A stretch of 64,000 bases of DNA, from contig OY762224.2 of the NCBI GenBank assembly GCA_963665265.2, positions 1,178,001 through 1,242,000 of the forward strand, given 5' to 3'. The stretch's first letter is position 1, and each line of letters begins with the position of its first letter. The notes under the pieces are model-generated. The model was not told the origin of the DNA. It saw nothing but the letters and a program-made list of their open reading frames with translations, and did not search any database. The translations under genes were made by a program, and so were the position numbers. Origin of the DNA: CAXXHQ01 sp963665265 (lineage in GTDB: Bacteria; Planctomycetota; Planctomycetia; Pirellulales; Thermoguttaceae). Positions 1 to 8,275 of the stretch are shown piece by piece.

Positions 1-1
1 A

Positions 2-199
2 GGAAAACTCGTCGCCGTGAGCGATTCGAGCGGTTACGACATGGCTATTAACGGCTCGGCGACCGTCCTAGCGACGGCTTCGAACTATACGGCGTTTCGC
101 GGCGTCGCCTTCGCCCCGAGCGCCGTACCGGAACCCGCGACGATCGTCATGCTCGGGCTGGCTCTGGTTGGGGCGTTGTTCGGAGTTCGCCGCAGATAA
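2..199 (+). CDS. PEP-CTERM sorting-domain protein, C-terminal fragment
   Basis: Only the last 65 or so codons lie in the window; the open frame continues off the left edge, so the true start is unseen. The end of the protein carries the classic tripartite PEP-CTERM signal: VPEP, then a hydrophobic helix (about 17 residues, rich in L, V, A, G), then a basic RRR terminus. This signal marks exported proteins for processing and sorting by an exosortase system in Gram-negative bacteria. The visible upstream part reads like the last strand of a beta-rich surface domain, but it is too short to assign. A strong hairpin follows the stop. Confidence 0.8.
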   Translation, partial: GKLVAVSDSSGYDMAINGSATVLATASNYTAFRGVAFAPSAVPEPATIVMLGLALVGALFGVRRR

Positions 200-230
200 C
201 TCTTGCGGAGTAATGATTCGGATATTTCGT

Positions 231-260
231 TCGGCCCGGCGATAAAAAACGCCGGGCCGA
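231..260 (+). terminator. Perfect hairpin downstream of PEP-CTERM gene
   Basis: An 11-bp perfect inverted repeat (231-241 and 250-260, arm TCGGCCCGGCG) flanks an A-rich 8-nt loop, 31 bp after the stop at 199. There is no long T-run after it (TCGCGTTCTT), so it is a terminator-like hairpin rather than a textbook intrinsic terminator. Confidence 0.6.
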
Positions 261-414
261 TCGCGTTCTTGGTTAGATATATGGTTTGCTTCGATTATGA
301 GTTCGGCGGACCGAGGCGGCGGGCGTTTGTGAGTTCTTCTGAATGAAGTTACAATAAGTGGGGCTCTTCTTGCCGCCGTTTTCATTACACGTGAGCGTTC
401 GCATTGTTGCGCCG

Positions 415-2448
415 ATGAAAAAAAATCGCAGAATAAAACTGGCTCGCAAGGCCGACGCCCCGCCTGCATCGTCACCGCTTCAGAAGAAGCGGGCGCTCGC
501 GATTCCGCCTTCGGCGCGTCGAGTAGCCCTCGCCTTATTTCCGCCGCGAACGGTTTTGTATCTGGCGTTTTTCGCCTGGTATTTGTCGTCGTTCGTCGAC
601 GTGCGGCTCGTCTTCCAATATCGCGATCGGCTTTTTCTTTGGAATCAGCGTTTTTTCACCGATTTTCTCGGCGAGCCGGGATCTTTGTTGGATTGGGCGG
701 ATCGACTTTACGTTCAGTTGTGTTATTTCGGCTGGCCGGGCGTCGCGTTTCTCGTCGCCGCGGCTTGGCTCGTTTTCATTGCGACCGATCGGTTCATGAG
801 CGCGGTCGGAAAGTCGAACGTCGAACGCGCCTGGGTCGTTCCGGCGCTGATCCTGACGGCGTCGTGCTGCGGGTATAATTATCCGGCTTCGGCGGCGGTC
901 GGCCTGGCGGCGGCTATGCTGGGGGCGACCGCCTTCGCTTATTGCCCGGCGAAAAGCACGCTGTTGCGTTCGTTTCTTTTCGCGGCGATTTCCCTTCCGT
1001 TATATTATGCGGTCGGCGAGGCGTATTACGTTTTCACCGCCTGCTCGGTGATTTACGAAGCGATGACCGAGCGGCGCCGGCAATTGTGCGGAGTTATATT
1101 AGTCGTCGCGGTCGCCGTGATTTTCGGGTTGAACTTTTTTTCGGCTCGTTACGAGTTGGGCACGCATCATTTTCAAAGATCAATGGCGGAAGCGACTTTG
1201 GATTGGCGAACGGTCGTTCTGTACGCTTATTATCCGATTTGCGCGATTTTCGTCTCGCTTTATGATCGCATCGTCGCGGCGGCGAAGAATGTCGGAATAC
1301 GATTGTTCCAACTGAGCGGTTGGAGTTTTTCCTTCGGACGAAAGAAAGGAATTGCTTCGGAAGCCGGAGGTTTAACGGCCGGCTCCGAACTGCGGGAATG
1401 GCTTCGACAATTTTTTTGGGTCGGAGAGACCGCCGTCGTTCTCTTTTTGACGGTTTGCGCCGGATTCGTTTTTTGGGATCCGTCCATTAAATCCGTTCTG
1501 GAAATGCAACGCTTCGTCGAGGAGGAGCGTTGGGACGACGCGTTGGAGCTGGCGAAAAATCTTCCTTTTACTTATTACACGCATTCGGTGAACGCAGACG
1601 TGAATTTCGCGCTGTATAAAAAAGGGCGATTGTCTTCTGACATGTTCTCCTATCCGCAAGTCCTGATGACCCGTCCGCAACAAACGAAGCTATCGTTCGA
1701 CATGCTGCGTCAGCCGAGCGATGTGCTCTTGGAAGCGGGACGAGTGAACGAAGCGGAGCGGTTTAATTTTGAAATATTAGAGATGTGGACTTCCGGCGCG
1801 GCGTACAAACGTCTTGCGTGGACGCGGATGATCAAAGGAGAGGTCGCTGCGGCGAAGACGTTCCTTAACGTGCTGCGAGACGATCTAATATGGAGCGATT
1901 GGGCGGAGAAATATTTGCGACGGCTTGAGGTCGATCCGGCTTTGGCGAGCGATTCGGAGATTCAACGTATTCGTTCTCTGGCTCCGCCCGAGGACGACAT
2001 TCAAAAAGTAAGCGCGGAAAACGCTGATAAGACGGGCTATGAACCGAACTTTCCGATGACGCTATTTCAATCGTGGCTTCGCAATCGAAAGAATCGAGCG
2101 GCGTATGAATTTCTGATGGGTTCGTTTCTCGTTTCCGGCAACGTGCGAGGAGTCGTCGAGACGTTTCCCGCTCTGGACGAAATGGGCTACGCGTCAATTC
2201 CTCCGCTCTACGAAGAGGCGGCGGTGATAAACGGACTACGATATCCGAAAGAGATGACGGCGAACGCCGACGGAGTGTTTTGTCGGGGGCGAAGGATAAG
2301 CGACGCGACGATGGAGCGGTTTCGCAAGATGTTGGCGTACCTTGGCCCCGACGGAAAGCCGAACGAAGAAAAACGCTCGCTCGCCGCCTATCAACTTGGG
2401 CAAACGTACTTTTTCTATTATTACTACATTATGGGGCGGAAACCATGA
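415..2448 (+). CDS. Multi-pass membrane protein, DUF6057-like
   Basis: A 677-residue protein with a basic N-terminus, about eight hydrophobic segments in its first half (roughly residues 35-300, plus one near 340-360), and a soluble alpha-helical C-terminal half. The C-terminal half has the motif FALYKKGRLSSDMFSYPQ, which I associate with DUF6057 proteins best known from Bacteroidota; the helices look TPR-like. I chose ATG 415 (MKKNRR) because the frame upstream of it (to GTG 358) reads as non-coding; no good ribosome site is seen for either. Its stop overlaps the next start (ATGA, 2445-2448), so the two are translationally coupled. Function unknown; a partner of the heme-motif protein downstream is likely. 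Confidence 0.75.
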   Translation: MKKNRRIKLARKADAPPASSPLQKKRALAIPPSARRVALALFPPRTVLYLAFFAWYLSSFVDVRLVFQYRDRLFLWNQRFFTDFLGEPGSLLDWADRLYVQLCYFGWPGVAFLVAAAWLVFIATDRFMSAVGKSNVERAWVVPALILTASCCGYNYPASAAVGLAAAMLGATAFAYCPAKSTLLRSFLFAAISLPLYYAVGEAYYVFTACSVIYEAMTERRRQLCGVILVVAVAVIFGLNFFSARYELGTHHFQRSMAEATLDWRTVVLYAYYPICAIFVSLYDRIVAAAKNVGIRLFQLSGWSFSFGRKKGIASEAGGLTAGSELREWLRQFFWVGETAVVLFLTVCAGFVFWDPSIKSVLEMQRFVEEERWDDALELAKNLPFTYYTHSVNADVNFALYKKGRLSSDMFSYPQVLMTRPQQTKLSFDMLRQPSDVLLEAGRVNEAERFNFEILEMWTSGAAYKRLAWTRMIKGEVAAAKTFLNVLRDDLIWSDWAEKYLRRLEVDPALASDSEIQRIRSLAPPEDDIQKVSAENADKTGYEPNFPMTLFQSWLRNRKNRAAYEFLMGSFLVSGNVRGVVETFPALDEMGYASIPPLYEEAAVINGLRYPKEMTANADGVFCRGRRISDATMERFRKMLAYLGPDGKPNEEKRSLAAYQLGQTYFFYYYYIMGRKP

Positions 2449-4025
2449 GTCAACGACGACGCAAAACGTTGATCGTCGCGGCGACGGCGGTTTTCGTCGC
2501 CGTGGCTTTCATTGCGCTGCGCGGTATCGGCGGCGTTTCCGTTCCGGATTCGCCGATGGCGGCCGGTCGCTTGCCGAAAATCCGGCCGGATATTTCCGGC
2601 GTGATCGTTCCGTCGAACATGGCGCCGCTAAACTTTCTCGTCGAGGAGCCGGGCAAGGAGTTTCGCGTGAGGATTCACGGCGAATCGGGCGTCGATTTCG
2701 TCGTGGGCTCGACCGACGCGAAGATGGAGTTCCCGCAATCGGCTTGGCGCGACGCGTTGGAAAAGAATCGAGGCGGCAAGCTTTCCGTCGAGGCGTTCGT
2801 GAAAGGGGACGACGGGAGTTGGACCGCGTTCGATGCGATGGAGATAGCGGTCGCTAAAGAGAAAATCGACTCGCATTTGGTTTACCGCTTGCTTGGGCCG
2901 TTGTGCAATCTCTCGCGGCACATGGGAATCTACCAACGAAATTTGGAAAACTTCGACGAGACTCCGATTTTGGTGCGCAGTTCGGTCGGAGGATGCTTGA
3001 ATTGCCATGCCTTCGCCGACCGCAATCCGGAGCGATTCTCGTTTCATGTTCGAATGCCGAAAACGGCGAAGAAAGGCGTTTCGGGAATGATTTACGTTCA
3101 CGACGGCGCGGTCGAGCGGGTGCAAACCAAGTCGGAAGTCGCTCCGAAGCCGCCGGGCTATTTGTCGTGGCATCCGAACGGCGAGATCGCCGCGTTTTCA
3201 ATGAACGTTCCCAAGCAGATATTTCGCGAGGCCGGGGACGAATTTCGCGACGTGTACGACGTCGATTCCGACTTGGCCGTTGTAAACGCGAAGACCGGCA
3301 AGACCTCGACGTCGCCGGCGATCGCCGACGCCGATCGGTTGGAGACGTTTCCGGCTTGGTCGGCCGACGGCAAGACGTTGTTTTATTGCAGCGCGAAATT
3401 GTCTTGGAAGCGCGGCCAAGCGCCGCCGCTCGACGTTATTCCGAAGATCAAGTACGACTTGATGCGTATTTCCTACGACGCGGATAAAGAGGAGTGGGGC
3501 AAGCCGGAGACGGTCGTTTCGGCGGCGGACGTCGGAATGAGCGTGAGCCAGCCGAAGGCATCGCCCGACGGACGCTTTTTGCTCTTCTGCATGATGGATT
3601 ACGGCGCTTTTCCGGCATACCGACCGGCCTCGGACCTATACATGCTAGACTTAAAGAGCGGCGAAAGGAAGAAGCTTGAATGCAATAGCGACCGCAGCGA
3701 GTCGTGGCATTCGTGGTCGAGCGATTCTCGCTGGATCGTTTTCAGCAGTCGCCGCGACGACGGCCTATTGGCCCGTCCGTATATTTGCCGCATTGACGAA
3801 CAAGGTCGGGCGAGCAAGCCGTTTCCGCTTCCGCAGAAAGACCCGACGTTTTACGATTCGTGCGTCAATACGTACAACGTGCCCGAGTTAGTTTCCGGTT
3901 CGATCGACGTCGGAAAAGCGGCGTTGATCGAAGCCGTTCAATCGAGGTCGGAGACTGCGGCCGAAGGAACGTCGAAAGCGGAATCGCAGTATCAAGTTGA
4001 TCGTGAGCAAATGGGACATAACTAA
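2445..4025 (+). CDS. Anchored PD40/TolB-like beta-propeller protein with CXXCH heme motif
   Basis: A 526-residue exported protein with one N-terminal membrane anchor (about residues 9-27). A single cytochrome c-type motif, CLNCH, lies at residues 184-188 within SVGGCLNCHAF. After it come WD40/PD40-type blades, for example LSWHPNGEIAAFS, FPAWSADGKTLFYCS, PKASPDGRFLLFC and SWSSDSRWIVFSS, which form a TolB-like propeller. The start ATG 2445 overlaps the stop of the DUF6057-like gene by four bases. A longer frame opening at 2280 lies inside that gene and is not used. Covalent heme attachment is inferred from the motif; a redox or electron-transfer role for the pair is a guess. A metal-binding rather than heme role remains possible. 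Confidence 0.75.
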   Translation: MSQRRRKTLIVAATAVFVAVAFIALRGIGGVSVPDSPMAAGRLPKIRPDISGVIVPSNMAPLNFLVEEPGKEFRVRIHGESGVDFVVGSTDAKMEFPQSAWRDALEKNRGGKLSVEAFVKGDDGSWTAFDAMEIAVAKEKIDSHLVYRLLGPLCNLSRHMGIYQRNLENFDETPILVRSSVGGCLNCHAFADRNPERFSFHVRMPKTAKKGVSGMIYVHDGAVERVQTKSEVAPKPPGYLSWHPNGEIAAFSMNVPKQIFREAGDEFRDVYDVDSDLAVVNAKTGKTSTSPAIADADRLETFPAWSADGKTLFYCSAKLSWKRGQAPPLDVIPKIKYDLMRISYDADKEEWGKPETVVSAADVGMSVSQPKASPDGRFLLFCMMDYGAFPAYRPASDLYMLDLKSGERKKLECNSDRSESWHSWSSDSRWIVFSSRRDDGLLARPYICRIDEQGRASKPFPLPQKDPTFYDSCVNTYNVPELVSGSIDVGKAALIEAVQSRSETAAEGTSKAESQYQVDREQMGHN

Positions 4026-4055
4026 GCATGCAGGTTCTACAGAAATTTAAGTCCT

Positions 4056-5228
4056 ATGATCCGAAAAGATTCGAATGAGTTTTTAAAAAGAGCGATAGTT
4101 GAAATCGGCGGCGCGGATTACGCCTTCGTCTCCGTTTCGCCGGAAACGGACGGCGACCTGCGCAGCCAAACGCTTGATGCGGTCCGCACGCTCGATGCGG
4201 CCATCCGGTGCGACGAGATGAACGGCGAAGTCGTTCGTCAAACGATATTTTTGCGCGACGGCGAGCGGAGCGAAGAATGTCGGCGCGTTTTGCATGAGTT
4301 TTACGGTCCCGAAATCCCTGCGGTTAGTTTCGTTCCGCAGACCCCGTGCGACGGCAAAGAGATTGTAATTGAAGCCGCGGCAATAAATTGCGGCAGAGAC
4401 GCGAAGCTTGAACGACTGAACGAAAACGTCGCCGTCGTTCGGCATGCCGGGCTGGTTTGGGCGCATTGCGAGGGAATTTTGCCCGGGACGACTTCTTTGC
4501 CCGTTTACGATCGTTCGCTAGACGCGTTTCAACGCATGAATCGCAAGTTGGGCGAGGCGGGAATGCAATTTTCGCAAACCGTTCGCACTTGGCTATATTT
4601 GGGCGACATCGACGGCGGCGAAGGCGATAAGCTACGTTACCAAGAACTGAACCGCGCACGAGGCGATTTTTTCGCCGAAGCGAATCTTTACCGAAATTTT
4701 CCCGCGAGCACCGGCATCGGGGCCGACGGATCCGATGTGATGATGGGGTGCGTCGCACTCGCTTCCGATCGGAAAGACGTCGTGCGTCTTTCGCTCGAGA
4801 ATCCGCGGCAAGTCGCCGCCCATGATTACGACGATCGATACGGCCGGACGCCCCCCAAGTTTTCCCGGGCGACGGCGATACTCGTCGGGCAGACCGCGGA
4901 AATCTTCATTTCGGGAACCGCTAGCATCACCGCCTCCGAATCGAGACGCGAAGGGGACGTCGTCGGGCAAACCCAAGAAACGCTCGATAATATCTTGGCA
5001 TTGGTCTCGGCCGAGAACTTTCGCCGACACGGTCAAAGCGATGTCGGCGCGTCCCTCGACGATTTAGTTTCAGCGCGGGTTTACGTCAAACGACGGGATG
5101 ATTATCGGAAGGTTCGCGAGATTTGTAGGGAGCGGCTGGGAGACGTACCGACAATTTTCACCGTCGCCGACGTTTGTCGGGACGAGCTTCTCGTCGAAAT
5201 AGAGGGAATCGCGGTCTGTCGCCGCTAG
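4056..5228 (+). CDS. Double RidA (YjgF/UK114)-like domain protein
   Basis: A 390-residue soluble protein with two YjgF-like halves. The N-terminal half has VVRQTIFLRDGE followed by FYGPEIPAVSFVPQTPCDGK and IVIEAAAI. The second half ends with LVSARVYVKRRDDY, VPTIFTVADVCRDELLVEIEGIAV, the usual closing strand-helix-strand of the fold. RidA proteins hydrolyse reactive enamine/imine intermediates; a related branch (FkbO/Hyg5/XanB2) cleaves chorismate. I cannot tell which applies, because the key Arg/Glu of deaminases is not clearly placed. It follows the propeller gene by 30 bp and could share its transcript. It ends in a short GC hairpin with a T5 run right after the stop. Confidence 0.65.
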   Translation: MIRKDSNEFLKRAIVEIGGADYAFVSVSPETDGDLRSQTLDAVRTLDAAIRCDEMNGEVVRQTIFLRDGERSEECRRVLHEFYGPEIPAVSFVPQTPCDGKEIVIEAAAINCGRDAKLERLNENVAVVRHAGLVWAHCEGILPGTTSLPVYDRSLDAFQRMNRKLGEAGMQFSQTVRTWLYLGDIDGGEGDKLRYQELNRARGDFFAEANLYRNFPASTGIGADGSDVMMGCVALASDRKDVVRLSLENPRQVAAHDYDDRYGRTPPKFSRATAILVGQTAEIFISGTASITASESRREGDVVGQTQETLDNILALVSAENFRRHGQSDVGASLDDLVSARVYVKRRDDYRKVREICRERLGDVPTIFTVADVCRDELLVEIEGIAVCRR

Positions 5229-5464
5229 CGTCGCGCGACGTTTTTAGAAGATGCGGAATCTACGGGCGTTTCGGCGGGCCAATCCTGTTGTCATCTGCAA
5301 TTGGTATTGCCCAGGATGGGGCGCCGTGGTAGATTGCGTTGCCTTTTACGGATCGTGCCGCTTGTAAGCGGGGGGCATGAATCGAATTCAATGAAGGATA
5401 GTATCGCATCGAGATCATCGCACAAGCACGTTGAGCGACGTTTGATAGGAAAGGAATCCGAGTC

Positions 5465-6556
5465 ATGCAGGCCACTCTTGCGGAATTAGCGGCGTTAGTC
5501 GAGGGGCAACTCGTCGGCGACGGCAATCTGTTGATCAGCGGCGCGGCCTCGTTGCGCGACGCCGAACCGGGCCAGATCACGTTGATGGATAGCGAAGGGA
5601 AATCGCATCTTTTGCAGCAGAGCCGCGCCTCGGCCGTGATTGCGATTAACGGAGCATCGACCAACGGAGTTCCCGCCATTTTGGTCGATGACGTGCATCG
5701 CGCTTTCGCCATCATCGTATTACATTTCCGCCCGCAACGCCAAACTCGTCGCGTCGGAGTGAGTCGCTTGGCTTCGATTAGTCCTACCGCGCAAATCGCC
5801 GACGGCGTCGATATCTATCCTTTCGCATCGATCGGCGACGACGTGGTGATTGAAGCGAACTGCACGATCCATAGCGGCGTTCATATAATGGACGGATCGC
5901 GGATCGGTCGCGACACCGTTATTTTTCCGAACGCCGTCTTGTACGAAGAAACGCAAGTTGGTCCGCGTTGCATTCTCCATGGCAACGTCGTGCTCGGCGC
6001 CTACGGTTTCGGCTACGGTTTCGCCGACGGCAAACATGTTTTGTCGGCCCAATTGGGCAACGTCATCCTTGAGGCCGACGTGGAAGTCGGCGCCGGAACG
6101 ACTATTGATCGCGGAACCTACGGTCCGACGGTCATCGGCGAAGGCACGAAGATCGACGATCACGTGATGGTCGCCCACAATTGTCGGATCGGAAAGCACA
6201 ACATGCTTTGCTCGCAGGTGGGCATCGCAGGCAGCACGACTTCGGGCGATTACGTGGTGATGGCCGGGCAAGTCGGCGTTCGCGATCACGTTCACATCGG
6301 CGATCGAGCGGTGCTCGGCGCCATGGCCGGCATAACGAACGACGTCCCGGCCGGAGCGCGAATGATCGGAATACCCGCCACGCCGGAACGCGAGCAGAAG
6401 ATCAAGCAGGCCGTCATGACGAAGTTGCCGGAAATGCGGCAGCAGCTCAAGAAGATTCAACGCTTCATGGAAAAGGTGGCCGATCGGGTCGGATTGACCG
6501 ACGAGTTGCCGGCCGACGATGCCGATTCAAAGGAAAAACGCCGGGCGGTCGCCTAG
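5465..6556 (+). CDS. lpxD: UDP-3-O-(3-hydroxyacyl)glucosamine N-acyltransferase LpxD
   Basis: A 363-residue protein of typical LpxD length. The N-terminal uridine-binding domain (residues 1-95, starting TLAELAALVEGQLVGDG) is followed by a left-handed beta-helix of hexapeptide repeats (about 105-320). The family motifs GAYGFGYGF (178-186) and VMVAHNCRIG are present, with the likely catalytic base at His238. The C-terminus is a helical tail that packs the trimer. It transfers a hydroxyacyl chain from acyl-ACP to UDP-3-acyl-glucosamine, the third step of lipid A synthesis, in the cytoplasm. GGAAAGG sits about 9 bp before ATG 5465. It stands alone here, without the usual fabZ/lpxA neighbours, as is common in Planctomycetota. 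Its presence argues for an LPS-type outer membrane. Confidence 0.93.
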   Translation: MQATLAELAALVEGQLVGDGNLLISGAASLRDAEPGQITLMDSEGKSHLLQQSRASAVIAINGASTNGVPAILVDDVHRAFAIIVLHFRPQRQTRRVGVSRLASISPTAQIADGVDIYPFASIGDDVVIEANCTIHSGVHIMDGSRIGRDTVIFPNAVLYEETQVGPRCILHGNVVLGAYGFGYGFADGKHVLSAQLGNVILEADVEVGAGTTIDRGTYGPTVIGEGTKIDDHVMVAHNCRIGKHNMLCSQVGIAGSTTSGDYVVMAGQVGVRDHVHIGDRAVLGAMAGITNDVPAGARMIGIPATPEREQKIKQAVMTKLPEMRQQLKKIQRFMEKVADRVGLTDELPADDADSKEKRRAVA

Positions 6557-6651
6557 CGATAGGGCCCTGTTTTTAACGAGTCTTCCGGTTTTCCGGGCGC
6601 TTGCGTTCGCCGCTTCGCTCCCCCTTATTGGCAAAAAGCGTATGCTACACT

Positions 6652-6663
6652 TGGCATATGCCA
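6652..6663. promoter_or_regulatory. 12-bp perfect palindrome upstream of deacetylase-like gene
   Basis: TGGCATATGCCA is a perfect palindrome 25 bp before ATG 6689. It could be an operator, but short palindromes also arise by chance and no bound regulator can be named. Confidence 0.25.
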
Positions 6664-6688
6664 TTTAGTCGGGGGGTGTGCGCATTCC

Positions 6689-7681
6689 ATGCAATCTCAA
6701 TGCGGCGAACGACGACCGAGCTTTCTCATTACGGTGGACACCGAGGGGGACAACCTCTGGGCGTGCCCGAGGGAAATCACCGCGCGCAACGCCTGCCATC
6801 TCGCCCGCTTCCAAACGCTTTGTGAGAAGTACGGTTTTAAGCCGACGTGGCTGACCAATTACGAGATGGCTCTGAGTTCGGAGTACGTCGAGTTCGCGCG
6901 CGACGCGGTTCATCGGGGAATGGCCGAAGTCGGCATGCATTTGCATGCGTGGAACTCGCCGCCGATTCGGCCGTTAACCGAAGACGACTTTCGGCACCAA
7001 CCGTATTTGATTGAATATTCCGATGCGGTGATGCGCGAAAAAATCGCCTTTATGACGAATCTGCTCGAAGAGCGGTTCGAACAAAAGATCGTCAGTCATC
7101 GGGCTGGCCGCTGGGGTTTCAACTCGGCTTACGCCAAGGCGCTCGTCGATTACGGCTATCGCGTCGATTGTTCGGTGACGCCGCATATCTCTTGGGCCGC
7201 AAGCATGGGAGCGCCGGAAGGCGCGGGGGGGCCTGATTTTCGGCGTTTCCCGGAGCTTCCCTATTACGTCGATCTGAACGACGTGAGTCGTCCTGGCGAT
7301 TCGGAGCTTTTGGAAGTCCCGGTTACCGTCGCGCAGACTTGTTTTTCGAAGGCCGAAGAGATTCTTCGCAACGGGCCGTCGCTTATTCATCGCGCGGTTC
7401 GCCGATTTTTTCCGCCGTTGCGACGAATGATTCCTTGCGACAAAGAACGCGAGCACGTCGGTATGATGCGTTTGCTCGATCAAGCGCGAATCGACGAACG
7501 AAAGTGCGTCGTATTAGCCACGCATTCTTCGGAGCTAACCGCCGGGTTTAGTCCGTCGTTCCCGGACGAAGCGTCGATTGAAAGACTCTACGCCCGATTG
7601 GACGAGCTTTTCGCCAAGGCGGCCGAATTTTGCCGGGGCGCCACATTGGGCGAATTTGCCGAGGCGTTTGAAAACGGCTAA
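6689..7681 (+). CDS. Polysaccharide deacetylase-like protein (WalW/NodB-type fold)
   Basis: A 330-residue cytoplasmic-looking protein with no signal peptide. The opening strand has TVDTEGDN (residues 15-22), equivalent to the metal-binding motif 1 of the NodB/CE4 fold. EVGMHLHAW follows, with His84 and His86 as the motif 2 histidines. A later SHRAGRWGF matches motif 3 (R-P-x-x-G type). This arrangement fits carbohydrate esterase 4-like proteins of the WalW group, often found in cell-surface polysaccharide loci. The substrate is unknown. The neighbouring lpxD suggests an envelope role, but the two genes are 132 bp apart and need not be cotranscribed. A 7-bp hairpin starts at the stop codon. 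Confidence 0.75.
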   Translation: MQSQCGERRPSFLITVDTEGDNLWACPREITARNACHLARFQTLCEKYGFKPTWLTNYEMALSSEYVEFARDAVHRGMAEVGMHLHAWNSPPIRPLTEDDFRHQPYLIEYSDAVMREKIAFMTNLLEERFEQKIVSHRAGRWGFNSAYAKALVDYGYRVDCSVTPHISWAASMGAPEGAGGPDFRRFPELPYYVDLNDVSRPGDSELLEVPVTVAQTCFSKAEEILRNGPSLIHRAVRRFFPPLRRMIPCDKEREHVGMMRLLDQARIDERKCVVLATHSSELTAGFSPSFPDEASIERLYARLDELFAKAAEFCRGATLGEFAEAFENG

Positions 7682-7703
7682 CGCTTTTCTCAATATAGCG
7701 TTA
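7679..7703 (+). terminator. Hairpin overlapping the stop codon of the deacetylase-like gene
   Basis: TAACGCT (7679-7685) pairs with AGCGTTA (7697-7703) around an 11-nt AT-rich loop. There is no T-tail, so this is only a possible terminator. Confidence 0.35.
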
Positions 7704-7813
7704 AGCGATTAACGAGAGCCCCCCTGCTCTTCCGGGGAATGGGCGGCGCGGATGCGAATAAATCTCTGAAAAATCGCCGAATTCCGAGGATTTTCGACGG
7801 AGAATTGTTTCTC

Positions 7814-7842
7814 TTGCGGGAGGGGGGCGGACGAGCTATAAT
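7814..7842 (+). promoter_or_regulatory. Sigma70-type promoter of the feo operon
   Basis: TTGCGG (7814-7819), a 17-bp spacer and a perfect TATAAT (7837-7842) lie 96 bp before the feoA start. The Fur-box palindrome begins 9 bp after the -10, so a bound repressor would cover the start of transcription. Confidence 0.7.
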
Positions 7843-7851
7843 TATAGAGAA

Positions 7852-7866
7852 TGAGAATGATTCTCA
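7852..7866. promoter_or_regulatory. Fur box (7-1-7 inverted repeat)
   Basis: TGAGAATGATTCTCA is a perfect 7-1-7 palindrome that matches the Fur consensus TGATAAT-N-ATTATCA except for one symmetrical substitution per arm. An extra GAGAAT half site precedes it (7847-7852). Its position just after the -10 element and ahead of feoAB makes iron-dependent repression by Fur the natural reading. Confidence 0.8.
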
Positions 7867-7937
7867 ATTGCATTTTCCCGCCTCCCTGACGAATTTCCCG
7901 CCCCGTCAACCCCGCTTGAAGGAATACCGTCAAAATC

Positions 7938-8243
7938 GTGAATCAAATACTACTGCCGTTGGAACAACTTCCGCGTGGGGAATCGGCGTTGATTCGTCGT
8001 ATTCACGGGCATCCCGACTTCGTTCACCGTTTGAAAGAATTCGGTTTGCGCGAAGGGACCGCCGTGGAGATGTTTCGATGCGGCAATCCTTGCATCGTGC
8101 GGTTGTCGGGGCATAAAGTTTGTCTTCGGCCTGACGCTATGTTGAACGTGTTGGTCGAGCCGATCGCCGCAAAACATATTCATCATGCCGCCGTCGCCCA
8201 ACGGAGTCCCGCAAAAGACGAAAAGCTTTTAGCGGCGTCGTAA
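7938..8243 (+). CDS. feoA: Ferrous iron transport protein A
   Basis: A 101-residue protein made of one SH3-like FeoA domain: LPRGESALIRRI, RLKEFGLREGTAVEM and VRLSGHKVCLRPDAMLNVLVEP are the expected strands. FeoA is a small cytoplasmic partner needed for FeoB-mediated Fe(II) uptake. It starts with GTG 7938; AAGGAA lies about 13 bp upstream, a little far. feoB follows after 32 bp. Regulated by the promoter and Fur box upstream. Confidence 0.92.
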   Translation: MNQILLPLEQLPRGESALIRRIHGHPDFVHRLKEFGLREGTAVEMFRCGNPCIVRLSGHKVCLRPDAMLNVLVEPIAAKHIHHAAVAQRSPAKDEKLLAAS

Positions 8244-8275
8244 ACCGACGACCTCGCCTCGAAGATCAAAATTCC

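Noticed and set aside
5720..6460. 246-aa open frame on the minus strand opposite lpxD
   Set aside because: It lies entirely within lpxD, whose motifs are unmistakable. The antisense frame has no recognisable domain and arises from the codon bias of the sense strand.
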